Assembly: GCF_014647415.1 (NCBI RefSeq)
Contig: NZ_BMPD01000003.1
Span: forward strand, 62,001 to 126,000
Reading direction: 5' to 3'
Length of the DNA: 64,000 nt
Origin: Haloarcula sebkhae
GTDB taxonomy: Archaea > Halobacteriota > Halobacteria > Halobacteriales > Haloarculaceae
The notes beneath the pieces were generated by a model that saw only the letters and a list, made by a program, of their open reading frames with translations, had not been told where the DNA came from and did no database searches. Both the position numbers and the translations under genes were made by a program. Each line of letters begins with the position of its first letter. Positions within the stretch are counted from its first letter, which is position 1. This document shows, one piece after another, positions 29,914 to 38,478 of this stretch.

Positions 29914-29929
29914 GTGGAATGCATTCCAC
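29914..29929. promoter_or_regulatory. Perfect 16-bp palindrome, candidate RbkR operator
   Basis: GTGGAATGCATTCCAC is fully self-complementary. It covers positions -41 to -56 from the ribK ATG, directly upstream of the BRE/TATA region. A partial copy of one half (TTCCAAAA on the minus strand) lies beside it. The adjacent gene product has an HTH domain. Confidence 0.6.
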
Positions 29930-30070
29930 TTTTGGAACGGAGAAAAACTAGGACAGGGTTGGTAGCAAAAGCGCGATTGTTCTTCTTTGCTGGATACAAT
30001 TCAACCCGCTGCCTAACACGTTCAGTCCCGTCACACTGTTGTGATGGCGCTGCCTCGCCTTGTGATGCAG

Positions 30071-31051
30071 TCAGTACTCCACCAGCGGGTCCTGTTCCCA
30101 GAACTCGCTCGACTTCTCCAGTTTCGGGACCCACGTGTTCTCGTCCTCGGCGAGCATCGTCACACGGGAGTCTTCGACCTCCTTCAGCACGTCGTGGTCG
30201 GGGAGGTACTCGCCCATCTCCCGCGTGAACTCGCGGACCTCGCTGTGGTCGGGCATCGAGTCGCGGTCGAGACGGCCCCGCGAGTGGCCGACGTGCATGT
30301 ACGCCTTCATCTCGACGAAGTCCGCGTCGGCCCGGTCACACATCGCCGCGTACCACTCGGGGTGGTGCATGTTGTGGCCCTTGACCAGCGTCGTCCGGAT
30401 GACGGTGCGGGTGTCGTCTTTCTCGGCCAGCACGTCCAGCGTGTCGATGAGCGAGTCCCAGGCGTCGTCTTCCATCGCCTGCACCGTCGAATCGAACGTT
30501 TGGCGGTCGGCGGCGTCGACGGAGACGTACATCTGGGTCGGGTCACACCGCTCCAGCATCTCCGTGTTGGTCCCGTTGGAGACGAGGAACGTGGTGATGT
30601 CGCGATCGTGGAACTCCTCAATGAGTTCCGGCAGGTGCGGGTAGAGCGTGGGTTCGCCGTCCAGCGAGATGGCGACGTGGCGCGGTTCCATCGCCTGGTC
30701 GAACACCTCGCGCGGAACTTCGTCGTTGCCGCCGAAGCCGGAGAGAAGTTCGCGCTGGAGTTCCACGGAGGCGTCGGCGACTGCCGCGGGGTCGTCCCAC
30801 TCCACGTCGCCGAGTTCGTAGGCGTGGCCGGCGTGGTCCCGCCAGCAGAACACGCATCGTTCGTTGCATTTCACGACCGGCGTCATCTGGATGCAGCGGT
30901 GGGACTCGATACCGTAGAAGATGTACTTGTAGCACTTCCCCTCCCCACGCAGGGCGTTTTTCGTCCAGCCGCAGGTCTGGGCGGCCGTGTGGTTCTCGCT
31001 GTGGTAGGCCGGGTCCGAGACCTGCTTCGGACCGTCGTCGGCGTCACTCAT
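30071..31051 (-). CDS. taw1: 4-demethylwyosine synthase (radical SAM, archaeal TYW1)
   Basis: This 326-residue enzyme adds a two-carbon unit from pyruvate to m1G37 of tRNA-Phe to form the tricyclic base imG-14. The radical SAM Cys motif is [11 protein letters not shown]. The N-terminal [22 protein letters not shown] supplies the extra cluster Cys. [34 protein letters not shown] and [16 protein letters not shown] match the Taw1/TYW1 family. The ATG at 31051 is preferred over an upstream in-frame start. It appears monocistronic. Confidence 0.95.
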   Translation of the reverse strand: MSDADDGPKQVSDPAYHSENHTAAQTCGWTKNALRGEGKCYKYIFYGIESHRCIQMTPVVKCNERCVFCWRDHAGHAYELGDVEWDDPAAVADASVELQRELLSGFGGNDEVPREVFDQAMEPRHVAISLDGEPTLYPHLPELIEEFHDRDITTFLVSNGTNTEMLERCDPTQMYVSVDAADRQTFDSTVQAMEDDAWDSLIDTLDVLAEKDDTRTVIRTTLVKGHNMHHPEWYAAMCDRADADFVEMKAYMHVGHSRGRLDRDSMPDHSEVREFTREMGEYLPDHDVLKEVEDSRVTMLAEDENTWVPKLEKSSEFWEQDPLVEY

Positions 31052-31130
31052 TGGACACCGGTTCAACAGCCAGCGGCAAAAACTCCCGGATGTTGCGCGT
31101 CAGTAGCGATGCTTCGGGACTGCGTTGCGC

Positions 31131-31268
31131 TTACGTCAGCTTGACGATGGGGTTGCTCATGTGGTGGCCGACGACGTTGCCGTTCTCCATGATCCGGTCG
31201 TACCCGTCGGCGTCGACTTCGATCCGCGTCTCGCTGTCTTTCTGCATCAGATAGAGTGTTTCGCTCAT
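31131..31268 (-). CDS. Small conserved-looking protein (45 aa)
   Basis: A 45-codon frame beginning MSETLYLMQKDSETRIEVD and ending HHMSNPIVKLT. It is acidic at first, with a GYDRIMENGNVVGHH middle that looks like a small beta fold. Codon third positions are strongly GC-rich (GAC, ATC, GTC), as in true haloarchaeal genes. AGGTG lies 3 nt before the ATG, too near to be ideal. The next gene downstream on this strand is taw1 (80-bp gap); upstream is a divergent zinc-ribbon gene. The function is unknown. Confidence 0.65.
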   Translation of the reverse strand: MSETLYLMQKDSETRIEVDADGYDRIMENGNVVGHHMSNPIVKLT

Positions 31269-31411
31269 ACACCTGTGGATGCCCCTGATAGGCAAGACCA
31301 GAACTACTAGGTGTATAGATACGCGCTGTGATGCATGCTATATGTATCAAACCGCGCCGGAAATGTGTCTCAGCCGGAAGATTTTGGGGGCTCGACGTTG
31401 AGTGCACTAGT

Positions 31412-31579
31412 ATGGGTGTGCTTGACACGGTCTCCGAGCTGTTCGGCTCCGAGGACCACCACTACCGGTTCCGCTGTGACGACTGCGGGACCGAGTTCGC
31501 ACAGCGCGCGGCGACGGTCGAGAACCTGACCTGTCCGGAGTGTGGCGCTGGCTCGGTCCGATCTGCCGAGGCGGCGTGA
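31412..31579 (+). CDS. Small zinc-ribbon protein (55 aa)
   Basis: The frame from the ATG at 31412 begins MGVLDTVSELFGSEDHHYRFRC. It has CDDCGTEF and CPECGAGS, two CxxC knuckles ~20 residues apart, so a single zinc ribbon. No other domain is present. Similar FmdB-like or transcription-associated ribbons are common in haloarchaea as free-standing microproteins. TATA-like sequence (TATATG, 31338-31343) lies farther upstream, so the start may instead be served by a longer leader. The role is unknown. Confidence 0.75.
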   Translation: MGVLDTVSELFGSEDHHYRFRCDDCGTEFAQRAATVENLTCPECGAGSVRSAEAA

Positions 31580-31605
31580 GATCGGGCGGCCAGCCGCCCG
31601 CCCCA

Positions 31606-32178
31606 TCATCGGCCTAGGTCGTAGAACTCGTCGTTCGGGCGGATATCGGCGAGCTGTGCCAGGCGGTTCGAGAGGTTGAAGAAGGCGGCGACGCTGCCGA
31701 TGTCCCAGATAGCGCGGCGGCTATACCCGTGTTCCTCCAGCCGTTCGAGGTCCGATTCCTCGATACGGGCGGGCGACTCGGTTAGTTTCACCGCGAAGTC
31801 GAGCATCGCCTTGTGCGTCTCGTTGATATCGGCTGTCCGGTGGTTCGCGGCGACCTGCTCGGCGAGCTTGGGCGCGTCGGCGTAGATACGTAGGAGCGCG
31901 CCGTGGGCGACGATGCAGTAGAGGCAGTCGTTGACGCCGCTGACGGCGACGATTATCATCTCGACCTCTTCGCGTTCGAGCGCCGTCTCCTCGACCAGCG
32001 CATCGTGGTACGCGAAGAACGCCCGGAAATGTGAGGGGCGGTACGCCATCGCCGGGAAGATGTTCGGCGTGAAGCCGGCGCGGTCGGTCTCCGCTTCGAT
32101 GCGCTCCTGCAGGTCCTCAGGGAGGTCATCGATGGCCGGAGTTTCGAACCGTGTCATCACTGTGTCGGAGTCTGCCAT
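31606..32178 (-). CDS. Alkylhydroperoxidase AhpD-like / peroxidase-related protein
   Basis: This 190-residue all-alpha protein has the CMD/AhpD core: VSGVNDCLYCIVAHGALLRIY, with the CxxC redox pair and nearby His. The preceding PSHFRAFFAYHDALVEE and the following ETHKAMLDFAVKLTESP are as in uncharacterised peroxidase-related enzymes. The CxxC-x3-H layout suggests thiol-based hydroperoxide reduction, but many relatives are decarboxylases or carriers, so the substrate is open. It is monocistronic, with AT-poor flanks. Confidence 0.88.
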   Translation of the reverse strand: MADSDTVMTRFETPAIDDLPEDLQERIEAETDRAGFTPNIFPAMAYRPSHFRAFFAYHDALVEETALEREEVEMIIVAVSGVNDCLYCIVAHGALLRIYADAPKLAEQVAANHRTADINETHKAMLDFAVKLTESPARIEESDLERLEEHGYSRRAIWDIGSVAAFFNLSNRLAQLADIRPNDEFYDLGR

Positions 32179-32326
32179 ACCACCTGTCCGTCCGGCCCCG
32201 GCTTGAAACTTGGTTGCCTGTCTGACAATGGCCGGCGAGAGCCAGTGTATAGTTCTTCCGGGGACGTGGCACGGGATCGAACAGCCACGCCGGCTCTTTT
32301 GTCAGACGACGCGACGAGTCAGATGC

Positions 32327-32800
32327 ATGTCAACGACGACAGAAACGACGCAAACGTACGATCTCGGTACCGGCAACTGGAAGGCCGGCGTCCTCGGCGG
32401 CATCGCCGGGAGCGCCGTCATGGGTGTGCTGATTCTCGTGATGAACACTGCGACGCTAGCCGTCGCAATCCCATCCCTGTACGGGTTCGCGCCACCGCCG
32501 AGTCCGGGGGCCGGTCTTGTCGTCCACCTCTCACACGGTGCAGTGCTGGGTGTGGCCTTTGCAGGGCTGGCGAGTGCGCTGCAGCTGGACACGTCCGGCA
32601 AACTGCTTGGACTCGGCGTCGGCTGGGGCGTCGCCACTTGGGCCGTCTTCGCGGCTCTCGTGATGCCGGTCTGGCTCGGTGTCGTCGGCTCGCCGGCCTC
32701 GCTGCCGTTCCCGAACTTCGCGCCGCCGTCGCTGCTGTGGCACGTTTTCTACGGTGCTGTCCTCGCGGTCGTCTACGCTGTGACCGCCGACCGCATCTGA
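32327..32800 (+). CDS. Four-TM membrane protein, hypothetical
   Basis: This 157-residue protein has a short polar Thr-rich N-terminus (MSTTTETTQTYDLG) and four hydrophobic segments (~20-43, ~60-80, ~90-112, ~130-150). A Pro-rich loop (GFAPPPSPG) and a second (PFPNFAPP) connect them. It resembles haloarchaeal proteins annotated as conserved membrane or DUF1440-like proteins, but I cannot name it. It is convergent with the regulator gene at 32817 with 16 bp between them. The ATG at 32327 is the last one before the transmembrane core. Confidence 0.75.
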   Translation: MSTTTETTQTYDLGTGNWKAGVLGGIAGSAVMGVLILVMNTATLAVAIPSLYGFAPPPSPGAGLVVHLSHGAVLGVAFAGLASALQLDTSGKLLGLGVGWGVATWAVFAALVMPVWLGVVGSPASLPFPNFAPPSLLWHVFYGAVLAVVYAVTADRI

Positions 32801-32816
32801 GGCGATTGACTCACAA

Positions 32817-33341
32817 TTACTGCTCCTGAAACACGGTCCACTGTCGCTCGTCGGTTTCGGCGTCGGCTATCGCCTCGACCTTTTCACGCTGCAAGTCGTC
32901 CAACTGCGCGGTCGCCAGCCGAACCCACGACAGGAACGCCCCGCGGAGCCGCTCACGCACTACTTCGGCCGGCTGTGGGGTGTACACGTACACGTGCCCG
33001 CCCTCCGGCCTGATTCGCCGGCGCTTCTCGACGACACCGAGGTCGGCGAGATGGTTGAGATGGCGTGCGACGACGCTCCGGTCGTAGCCGATCTGCTCGG
33101 CCAGTGCTGCAACGGTCAACTCACCACCCTCCATCACGCAGAGACAGACGTCCAGTTCGGTGCCGGACATCTCGAAGACCGTCTTGAGCAGAGTTTCGAG
33201 TGACGGCTCGCTGACCGCCGTCTCCTCTATCTCGGTCGCCGTCATCGGCTCGCTACAGCACTCCGGGCGATTGTCGCCGATGCCGATGCCGCCGCAGGTC
33301 TCACACTCGAACAGCTGTGGTCCGTCAGCGGGGGGTGTCAT
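32817..33341 (-). CDS. Zinc-ribbon plus winged-helix transcriptional regulator
   Basis: This 174-residue protein opens with a Cys-rich knot (FECETCGGIG, RPECCSEPM), a likely metal-binding ribbon. It continues with a winged HTH resembling TrmB/MarR domains (LTVAALAEQIGYDRSVVARHLNHLADLGVVEKRRR, ~75-110) and a wing VYVYTP. A C-terminal helix (RERLRGAFLSWVRLATAQLDDLQREKVEAI) is likely a dimerisation coiled coil. The metal ribbon may make it a sensor. Targets are unknown; it is convergent with the membrane protein gene. Confidence 0.85.
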   Translation of the reverse strand: MTPPADGPQLFECETCGGIGIGDNRPECCSEPMTATEIEETAVSEPSLETLLKTVFEMSGTELDVCLCVMEGGELTVAALAEQIGYDRSVVARHLNHLADLGVVEKRRRIRPEGGHVYVYTPQPAEVVRERLRGAFLSWVRLATAQLDDLQREKVEAIADAETDERQWTVFQEQ

Positions 33342-33486
33342 AGGACGGGCTACTCGCCCCGGCGGTAGAAGCTTCAGGTATGTTCAGGGTAACTACGGGC
33401 AGGTGCTCGCGGGTCGCGGTTTCTCGCCCGTCATATAGATGTTAGTCCAAAGGTCTAAGCCCTCCCGGGACGGAATATGATTCACT

Positions 33487-33861
33487 ATGAGCACTGAAAC
33501 AGAGGACGCCAACGACCTGCGCGAGCGAATCACGAACTTCCTGCGCCGCAACTTCCCCCAGATCCAGATGCACGGCGGGAGCGCGGCCATCGAGGAGATC
33601 GACCGCGAGGAAGGCAGCGTCACGATCCGCCTCGGCGGCGCCTGTTCCGGCTGTGGCATCTCGCCGATGACCATTCAGGCCATCAAGACGCGTATGACCA
33701 AGGAGATCCCGGAGATCAACGAGGTCACCGCCCGAACTGGGATGGAACAGCAGGAAGGGATGTCCGGCGGAAGCGGCGGCATGAGTCCGTCCTTCCCCGG
33801 TGAGTCTCGCGGCGGCGACGTTGGCGGCGACGAAGACGAAGGCCCCGAAGCGCCGTTCTGA
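33487..33861 (+). CDS. NifU C-terminal-like Fe-S protein
   Basis: This 124-residue protein has a NifU/Nfu domain (~8-75): [39 protein letters not shown] with the CxxC cluster ligands, and a Gly/Ser-rich acidic tail. Nfu proteins carry and deliver 4Fe-4S clusters to apoproteins. The sufU/sufS genes are 13 kb away in this window. Length and motif fit the single-domain form. It is monocistronic, with a T-run after the stop. Confidence 0.93.
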   Translation: MSTETEDANDLRERITNFLRRNFPQIQMHGGSAAIEEIDREEGSVTIRLGGACSGCGISPMTIQAIKTRMTKEIPEINEVTARTGMEQQEGMSGGSGGMSPSFPGESRGGDVGGDEDEGPEAPF

Positions 33862-33876
33862 GGCCAGTTCTCGATC

Positions 33877-33882
33877 TTTTTT
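33877..33882 (+). terminator. T-rich terminator after nifU-like gene
   Basis: Six consecutive T residues, 15 nt past the stop codon. Archaeal RNA polymerase terminates at such oligo-T tracts. No hairpin is needed or seen. Confidence 0.4.
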
Positions 33883-34009
33883 AGACCTGTTGACCAGCAA
33901 CGCGTATAGGCGTGCCCGTGTGAGTCTCCAGAGTCCGTGTCCGTGGTCGCCGACTGACGTACAGCGGCGAGTCACACACATTAAGACGACGGGGAAAGAC
34001 GGCGGGGAT

Positions 34010-34555
34010 ATGGAGACGGTCGACACGGTTGTCTGGGCGCTGTGGGCGATGTTGCCGGCGTACATCCCGAACAACGCCGCGGTACTCGCCGGTGGCGGCA
34101 GACCGATAGACGGTGGCCGAACGTGGGGCGGGCGGCGAGTGCTGGGTGACGGCAAGACCTGGCGCGGGACGCTCATCGGAACCGCTGCCGGGACGTTACT
34201 CGCGCTCGGACTGACGCAGGCCGCACCCGGCGTGAGCGCTGCACTGGGAGCCGACCTCCCGACGTTTTCGGTCCGCGCGGGATTCGGACTCGCCTTCGGT
34301 GCGATGCTCGGGGACATCGGTGCATCCTTCCTCAAGCGCCGGACGGGCCGCGAGCGCGGGGCTGCGTTCCCCGGGCTGGATCAACTGGACTTCGTCGTCG
34401 GAGCGTTGCTCTGTGCGCTCGTGACCGCGCCGTCGTGGTTCACCGAGACGTTCACCTTCCCGGTGCTGGTCGTCGTTGTCGTCGCGACGCCGGTGTTACA
34501 CGTCGTGACCAATGGCATCGCCTACCTTCTCGGCCTGAAAAACGAGCCGTGGTAA
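34010..34555 (+). CDS. carS: CDP-archaeol synthase
   Basis: This 181-residue membrane enzyme activates unsaturated archaetidic acid with CTP during archaeal phospholipid synthesis. It has five or so hydrophobic segments and the family motifs [32 protein letters not shown] (nucleotide/metal site), [14 protein letters not shown] and [11 protein letters not shown]. Length matches CarS (DUF46). The ATG at 34010 begins [18 protein letters not shown] stretch just upstream is weakly SD-like. Confidence 0.95.
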   Translation: METVDTVVWALWAMLPAYIPNNAAVLAGGGRPIDGGRTWGGRRVLGDGKTWRGTLIGTAAGTLLALGLTQAAPGVSAALGADLPTFSVRAGFGLAFGAMLGDIGASFLKRRTGRERGAAFPGLDQLDFVVGALLCALVTAPSWFTETFTFPVLVVVVVATPVLHVVTNGIAYLLGLKNEPW

Positions 34556-34619
34556 CGCGTCGTGACGGCCCGCGGATTGCACCATAGAACTACCTCGATC
34601 GCCCACGAAGCCGCATCCG

Positions 34620-34892
34620 ATGGCCCTGCCCAACTCCTTCCCTGTCGCTAGCCGTGCCTCGCCGGTCATTCGCCGCGCGACAGCCAGCGGCGTGCTCTGC
34701 ACGGCGGTCTTTCTGCCGACCATGTACGTGCTCCTGCACGCATACGTCGTCCTCACGGTAAGCGTCGGCCCCGTCCACACGCTCGACAGGCTGATCGACT
34801 TCGCCGTCGTCGCGGGTGGCATGACGACGTTCGTCGCGGGGTTCGTTTCACAGTTCCTCACTGAGACTTTCCTCGCCGAGAGGACTACGTAA
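34620..34892 (+). CDS. Small two-TM membrane protein (90 aa)
   Basis: A basic N-terminus (MALPNSFPVASRASPVIRR) precedes two hydrophobic stretches (~23-46 and ~57-78) and a short charged end. It is not recognised. It lies 64 bp after carS and 56 bp before hemC on the same strand, so it may share transcription with either. Codon use is like its neighbours. Confidence 0.6.
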   Translation: MALPNSFPVASRASPVIRRATASGVLCTAVFLPTMYVLLHAYVVLTVSVGPVHTLDRLIDFAVVAGGMTTFVAGFVSQFLTETFLAERTT

Positions 34893-34948
34893 CTCCAGCG
34901 AATCGGCGAAGAAGTGCGTTTTTACGCGCTGACCGAGGAGTGTCGGGT

Positions 34949-36103
34949 ATGACAACACGCGGGGAGACACTGCAACTGGCGACGCGGGGCTCGGACCTCG
35001 CGTTGCGCCAGGCGGCGACGGTTCGGGATTCGCTGAGCAGTCGCCGACTGGCGGTCGAACTCGTCGAGGTGGAGACGACGGGCGACCAGATACGGGACGA
35101 ACTCATTCACCGACTGGGGAAAACCGGCGCGTTCGTGCGCAGCCTCGACGAGAAGGTGCTCGACGGCGAACTCGACGCGGCGGTCCACTCGATGAAGGAC
35201 ATGCCGACCGAACGGCCCGAGCGCCTCGTCGTCGCGGCGGTCCCCGAGCGGGCCGCCGCCGAGGACGTGCTGGTGACGCCCGACGGCCGCTCGCTTGACG
35301 AACTGCCGGAGGGTGCGACCGTCGGTACGTCGAGCCTGCGACGCAAGGCGCAGTTGCTCGCCGAGCGCGACGACCTCACCGTGGAACCGCTCCGGGGCAA
35401 CGTCGATACGCGTCTTGCAAAACTGCTGGCCCCGTCGCTTCAGCAGGAACATCAGGAACGCCACGAGGCCGAAGAGGAGCAGACGGACGATACCGAGGAG
35501 TCCGACACCGACGAGGAGGAGGAACACCCCTACGACCGCACAGTCGAGGAGTGGTTCGACGACCTCACCGAGTTCGAACGGCGGGCGATGGAGCGGGACC
35601 CGGACGTGGAGTACGACGCTATCGTGCTGGCGAAGGCGGGGCTCCACCGCGCCGGGCTCACGCGCTACGTCGGGATGTCCGACCTCGATCCCGACCGGTT
35701 CGTGCCGGCTCCGGGGCAGGGCGCGTTGGCCGTGACTGCCGTCGACGGTGACCTCGCGCTGGATATCAAAGACCGGCTGGACGACCCACAAACGCGCGTC
35801 GAGACGACCGTCGAACGGACGATTCTCGAAGAACTCGGCGGTGGCTGTGTCGCGCCAATCGGCGTCCACGCCCACTTGGAGGGCGGCGTCGTCCACACGC
35901 GAGTGCGCGTCCTCTCACAGGACGGCACAGAGGAAGTCTCGGTTGGCCGCGACATTCCGGCCGAGTACCACATCGACGCGGCACAGGACCTCGCGGCGGA
36001 ACTCGCCGAACAGGGCGCTGACGACCTTATCGCCGAGGCAAAGCGGGACTCGACGGGTGCGGACGACGACGCCTCGACGGCGCGGGAGGAAGACGAGGAA
36101 TGA
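34949..36103 (+). CDS. hemC: Hydroxymethylbilane synthase with acidic insertion
   Basis: This 384-residue enzyme joins four porphobilinogen units to hydroxymethylbilane. It has LATRGSDLALRQA, GKTGAFVRSLDEKVLDG, HSMKDMPTE and TVGTSSLRRKAQLL. The dipyrromethane-cofactor Cys is in ELGGGCVAPIGVH (Cys300). Between RGNVDTRLAKL and EYDAIVLAKAGLHRAGL there is an insertion of about 60 residues (161-220), Glu/Asp-rich, absent from bacterial HemC where the two motifs nearly adjoin. The ATG at 34949 is chosen by homology. It overlaps cobA by 4 nt and heads the hemC-cobA-hemD operon. Confidence 0.96.
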   Translation: MTTRGETLQLATRGSDLALRQAATVRDSLSSRRLAVELVEVETTGDQIRDELIHRLGKTGAFVRSLDEKVLDGELDAAVHSMKDMPTERPERLVVAAVPERAAAEDVLVTPDGRSLDELPEGATVGTSSLRRKAQLLAERDDLTVEPLRGNVDTRLAKLLAPSLQQEHQERHEAEEEQTDDTEESDTDEEEEHPYDRTVEEWFDDLTEFERRAMERDPDVEYDAIVLAKAGLHRAGLTRYVGMSDLDPDRFVPAPGQGALAVTAVDGDLALDIKDRLDDPQTRVETTVERTILEELGGGCVAPIGVHAHLEGGVVHTRVRVLSQDGTEEVSVGRDIPAEYHIDAAQDLAAELAEQGADDLIAEAKRDSTGADDDASTAREEDEE

Positions 36104-36861
36104 CGGACGCTGCACCCGGCAAGGTGTATCTGGTCGGCTCCGGCCCCGGCGACCCGGACCTCCTGACGGTCAAGGCAAAACGCCTGCTTGAGGAGGCCGA
36201 CGTGGTGCTGCACGACAAGCTCCCCGGCCCGGAAATCATCGGGATGATCCCCGAGGAGAAACGTGAGGACGTGGGCAAACGCGCCGGCGGCGAGTGGACG
36301 CCACAGGAGTACACCAACGCCCGATTAGTGGAACTGGCCGAGGAGGGTAACACCGTCGTCCGGCTGAAAGGCGGCGATCCGACGGTGTTCGGCCGCGGCG
36401 GCGAGGAACTGGCCCATCTCGCGGAGAACGGAATCCCCGTCGAGATCGTTCCGGGAATTACGAGCGCTATCGCCGGTCCCGAAGCCGCTGGGATTCCGGT
36501 CACGCACCGTGATTACACCTCCTCCGTCTCCTTCGTCACCGGCCACGAGGACCCGACGAAGGACGAATCCGCTGTGGACTGGGACGCTCTTGCGGCGACC
36601 GGCGGGACGCTCGTCGTCCTGATGGGCGTCGGTAAGCTGCCCCAGTACACAGAGGCCCTGCGCGAGGCCGGGATGGACCCCGACACGCCAGTCGCGCTCG
36701 TCGAACGCGCGACCTGGCCCGACCAGCAGGTCGCCACCGGCACGCTCGACACTATCGTCTCTGTCCGCGACGAGGCCGGTATCGAACCGCCCGCTATCAC
36801 CGTCATTGGCGAGGTAGCCGGCGAGCGAGAGCGAGTGGTGGAGTTTCTGGAGGGGTACTGA
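36100..36861 (+). CDS. cobA: Uroporphyrinogen-III C-methyltransferase
   Basis: This 253-residue SAM enzyme methylates uroporphyrinogen III twice to precorrin-2, feeding siroheme, cobalamin and archaeal heme. It has VYLVGSGPGDPDLLTVKAKRLL, LPGPEI, VVRLKGGDPTVFGRGGEEL, VPGITSAIAGPEAAGIPVTHR and MGVGKLPQYTEAL. The length fits SumT/CobA without the N-terminal siroheme synthase part. The ATG overlaps hemC by 4 nt; the stop shares a base with hemD. Haloarchaea make heme through siroheme, so this is a branch-point enzyme. Confidence 0.96.
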   Translation: MTDAAPGKVYLVGSGPGDPDLLTVKAKRLLEEADVVLHDKLPGPEIIGMIPEEKREDVGKRAGGEWTPQEYTNARLVELAEEGNTVVRLKGGDPTVFGRGGEELAHLAENGIPVEIVPGITSAIAGPEAAGIPVTHRDYTSSVSFVTGHEDPTKDESAVDWDALAATGGTLVVLMGVGKLPQYTEALREAGMDPDTPVALVERATWPDQQVATGTLDTIVSVRDEAGIEPPAITVIGEVAGERERVVEFLEGY

Positions 36862-37649
36862 TGCGCGAGGAACCGCGCCTGCGCGTGGCTGCCTTCCGCC
36901 CCGACGACGAGCGTCTCGACGATGCGGTCGAACTGCTGGAATCGCTCGGTGCCGACCCGATTCCGGACCCGATGCTGGCCGTCGAGCCGGCGACGGCCGA
37001 CGATGCCGACGGTGATGGAGACGATAGGCCAGTCACGCCCCGTACTGACGCCGACTACGTCGTCCTGACGAGCAAGACCGGCGTCGAACTCGCCGCCGAA
37101 GCTGGCTGGGACCCCGGCGAGGCGACGGTGTGTGCCATCGGCCAGTCGACCGCCGAGGCGCTTCACGAGGCCGGCTACGCCGTCGACATCATTCCCGCAG
37201 AATACTCTTCGACGGGACTTGTCGAAACGCTGTCTGGAGCGGTGGCTGGCACACGAGTCGAAGTCGCCCGGTCGGACCACGGCTCCGCAGTGCTGACTGA
37301 CGGACTGGAAGCCGCCGGTGCGTACGTCCATGAAACCGTGCTGTACCGGCTCATCCGGCCTCCAGAATCGGGCGAATCTGCGGAGCTGGCAGCCGACGGC
37401 GACCTCGATGCGGCGCTATTCACCTCTTCGCTCACCGTCGAACACTTCCTCGATGCAGCTGCGGACCGCGGGGTCCGCGATGCTGCCATCGACGGACTGA
37501 ACGAAGCGACTGTCGGCGCGATCGGTGAGCCGACGCGAGAGACGGCCGAGGACGCCGGTATCTCGGTCGACATCGTCCCCGATCAGGCCGACTTCGAGGC
37601 GCTGGCTTGCGAGGCTGTCGAGGCAGCCGCTCCGACACACCACGAATAA
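36861..37649 (+). CDS. hemD: Uroporphyrinogen-III synthase
   Basis: This 262-residue protein closes and inverts ring D of hydroxymethylbilane. HemD is poorly conserved, so the call rests on RVAAFRPDD at the start, DYVVLTSKTGVELAAE, CAIGQSTAEALHEAGY, ARSDHGSAVLTDGLEAAGA, the Tyr-containing VLYRLI, and LFTSSLTVEHFLDAAAD, plus position after cobA. The acidic stretch ADDADGDGDD is typical of halophilic loops. It overlaps cobA by 1 nt and is last in the operon. Confidence 0.92.
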   Translation: MREEPRLRVAAFRPDDERLDDAVELLESLGADPIPDPMLAVEPATADDADGDGDDRPVTPRTDADYVVLTSKTGVELAAEAGWDPGEATVCAIGQSTAEALHEAGYAVDIIPAEYSSTGLVETLSGAVAGTRVEVARSDHGSAVLTDGLEAAGAYVHETVLYRLIRPPESGESAELAADGDLDAALFTSSLTVEHFLDAAADRGVRDAAIDGLNEATVGAIGEPTRETAEDAGISVDIVPDQADFEALACEAVEAAAPTHHE

Positions 37650-37679
37650 CGGCTCTGTATAGTTCGACGCCTGCCCGAG

Positions 37680-38405
37680 CTATTTTGCGGCTTCTTCGAC
37701 GGCCTCGCGCTCGTCCATCTCTGCCCGTAGCGTCGCCAGCTCGTTCTCGACCGCCCGCTCGCTGGAGAGGCGGTCGAGTTCCTGATCGATAGAGTCGCCC
37801 TCGTCGAGTACGGATTCGAGTTGACCGCTCGATTCGAGTTCCTCCAGCGCGGCCGCGCGCGCCTCCATCTGCTCCGTACGCTCCGTCGCGCGCTCGATGG
37901 AGCGGTGCACGTCGGCCATCGTATCGCCAGCGCCGGTAAACGCCTCTGAGACCCGGGCCGATGCCTCGGCGGCCTGATAGCGGGCCTTCATCGTTTCTTT
38001 TTTCGTCCGGAACTGCTCTACTTGACTGCTGAGTTCGGCCCGCTTGCCGACCAGCCGGTCCTGTGTGTCCTGTAGGTCGTCTATCTGCCCCGTCAGATCC
38101 GTGATCTGACTGACGTTCACTTGCTTCTTTTCCAGCGCCCGGCGCGCGAGGTCATCGCGTCCTTCCTGCAGGGCGGCCCGGACCTGCGTGTCGTGTTTCT
38201 CGACGTTCGACCGCAACCGAGTTCGGTGGATCTCTAAGCGTTTCTTCTGGGTCGTCACGTCGGCGATACCGCGGGTCACGTCCTGCAGTTCGTCCCGCAT
38301 CTGCTCGTATGAGTAGTCAAGCTCCACCGCCGGGTCCGAAGTCCGACTGAGAAGAGCGTTGAGCTTAGCGCGGATTGCGAACGCGAACCGTCGGAGCAGA
38401 CTCAT
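37680..38405 (-). CDS. pspA: PspA/IM30 family membrane-stress protein
   Basis: This 241-residue protein is almost wholly helical. It opens with an amphipathic RRFAFAIRAKLNALLSR segment, then DPAVELDYSYEQMRDEL, and runs as a long coiled coil (~25-190) with heptads such as RLRSNVEKHDTQVRAAL. Members assemble on membranes to counter envelope stress. The family's N-terminal helix and length fit. An inverted repeat lies at 38460-38478, 55-73 nt upstream of the start. The gene is convergent with hemD. Confidence 0.93.
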   Translation of the reverse strand: MSLLRRFAFAIRAKLNALLSRTSDPAVELDYSYEQMRDELQDVTRGIADVTTQKKRLEIHRTRLRSNVEKHDTQVRAALQEGRDDLARRALEKKQVNVSQITDLTGQIDDLQDTQDRLVGKRAELSSQVEQFRTKKETMKARYQAAEASARVSEAFTGAGDTMADVHRSIERATERTEQMEARAAALEELESSGQLESVLDEGDSIDQELDRLSSERAVENELATLRAEMDEREAVEEAAK

Positions 38406-38459
38406 CGAAACCGCTCCGGTCGGACAGGAACTCGAAGCGATTCTGACTGCGGCTCGGAC

Positions 38460-38478
38460 GTGACAATATTCATGTCAC
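38460..38478. promoter_or_regulatory. Inverted repeat upstream of pspA
   Basis: GTGACA, then 7 nt (ATATTCA), then TGTCAC: a perfect 6-bp inverted repeat with an AT-rich spacer. It lies in the 185-bp divergent region between pspA and the small gene at 38591, near TATA-like sequence. It may bind a regulator. Confidence 0.35.

Noticed and set aside
29874..30070. Riboswitch (FMN) in front of ribK
   Set aside because: The distance from TATA box to ATG predicts no 5' leader, so there is no room for an RNA aptamer. The palindrome upstream is a better candidate for control.
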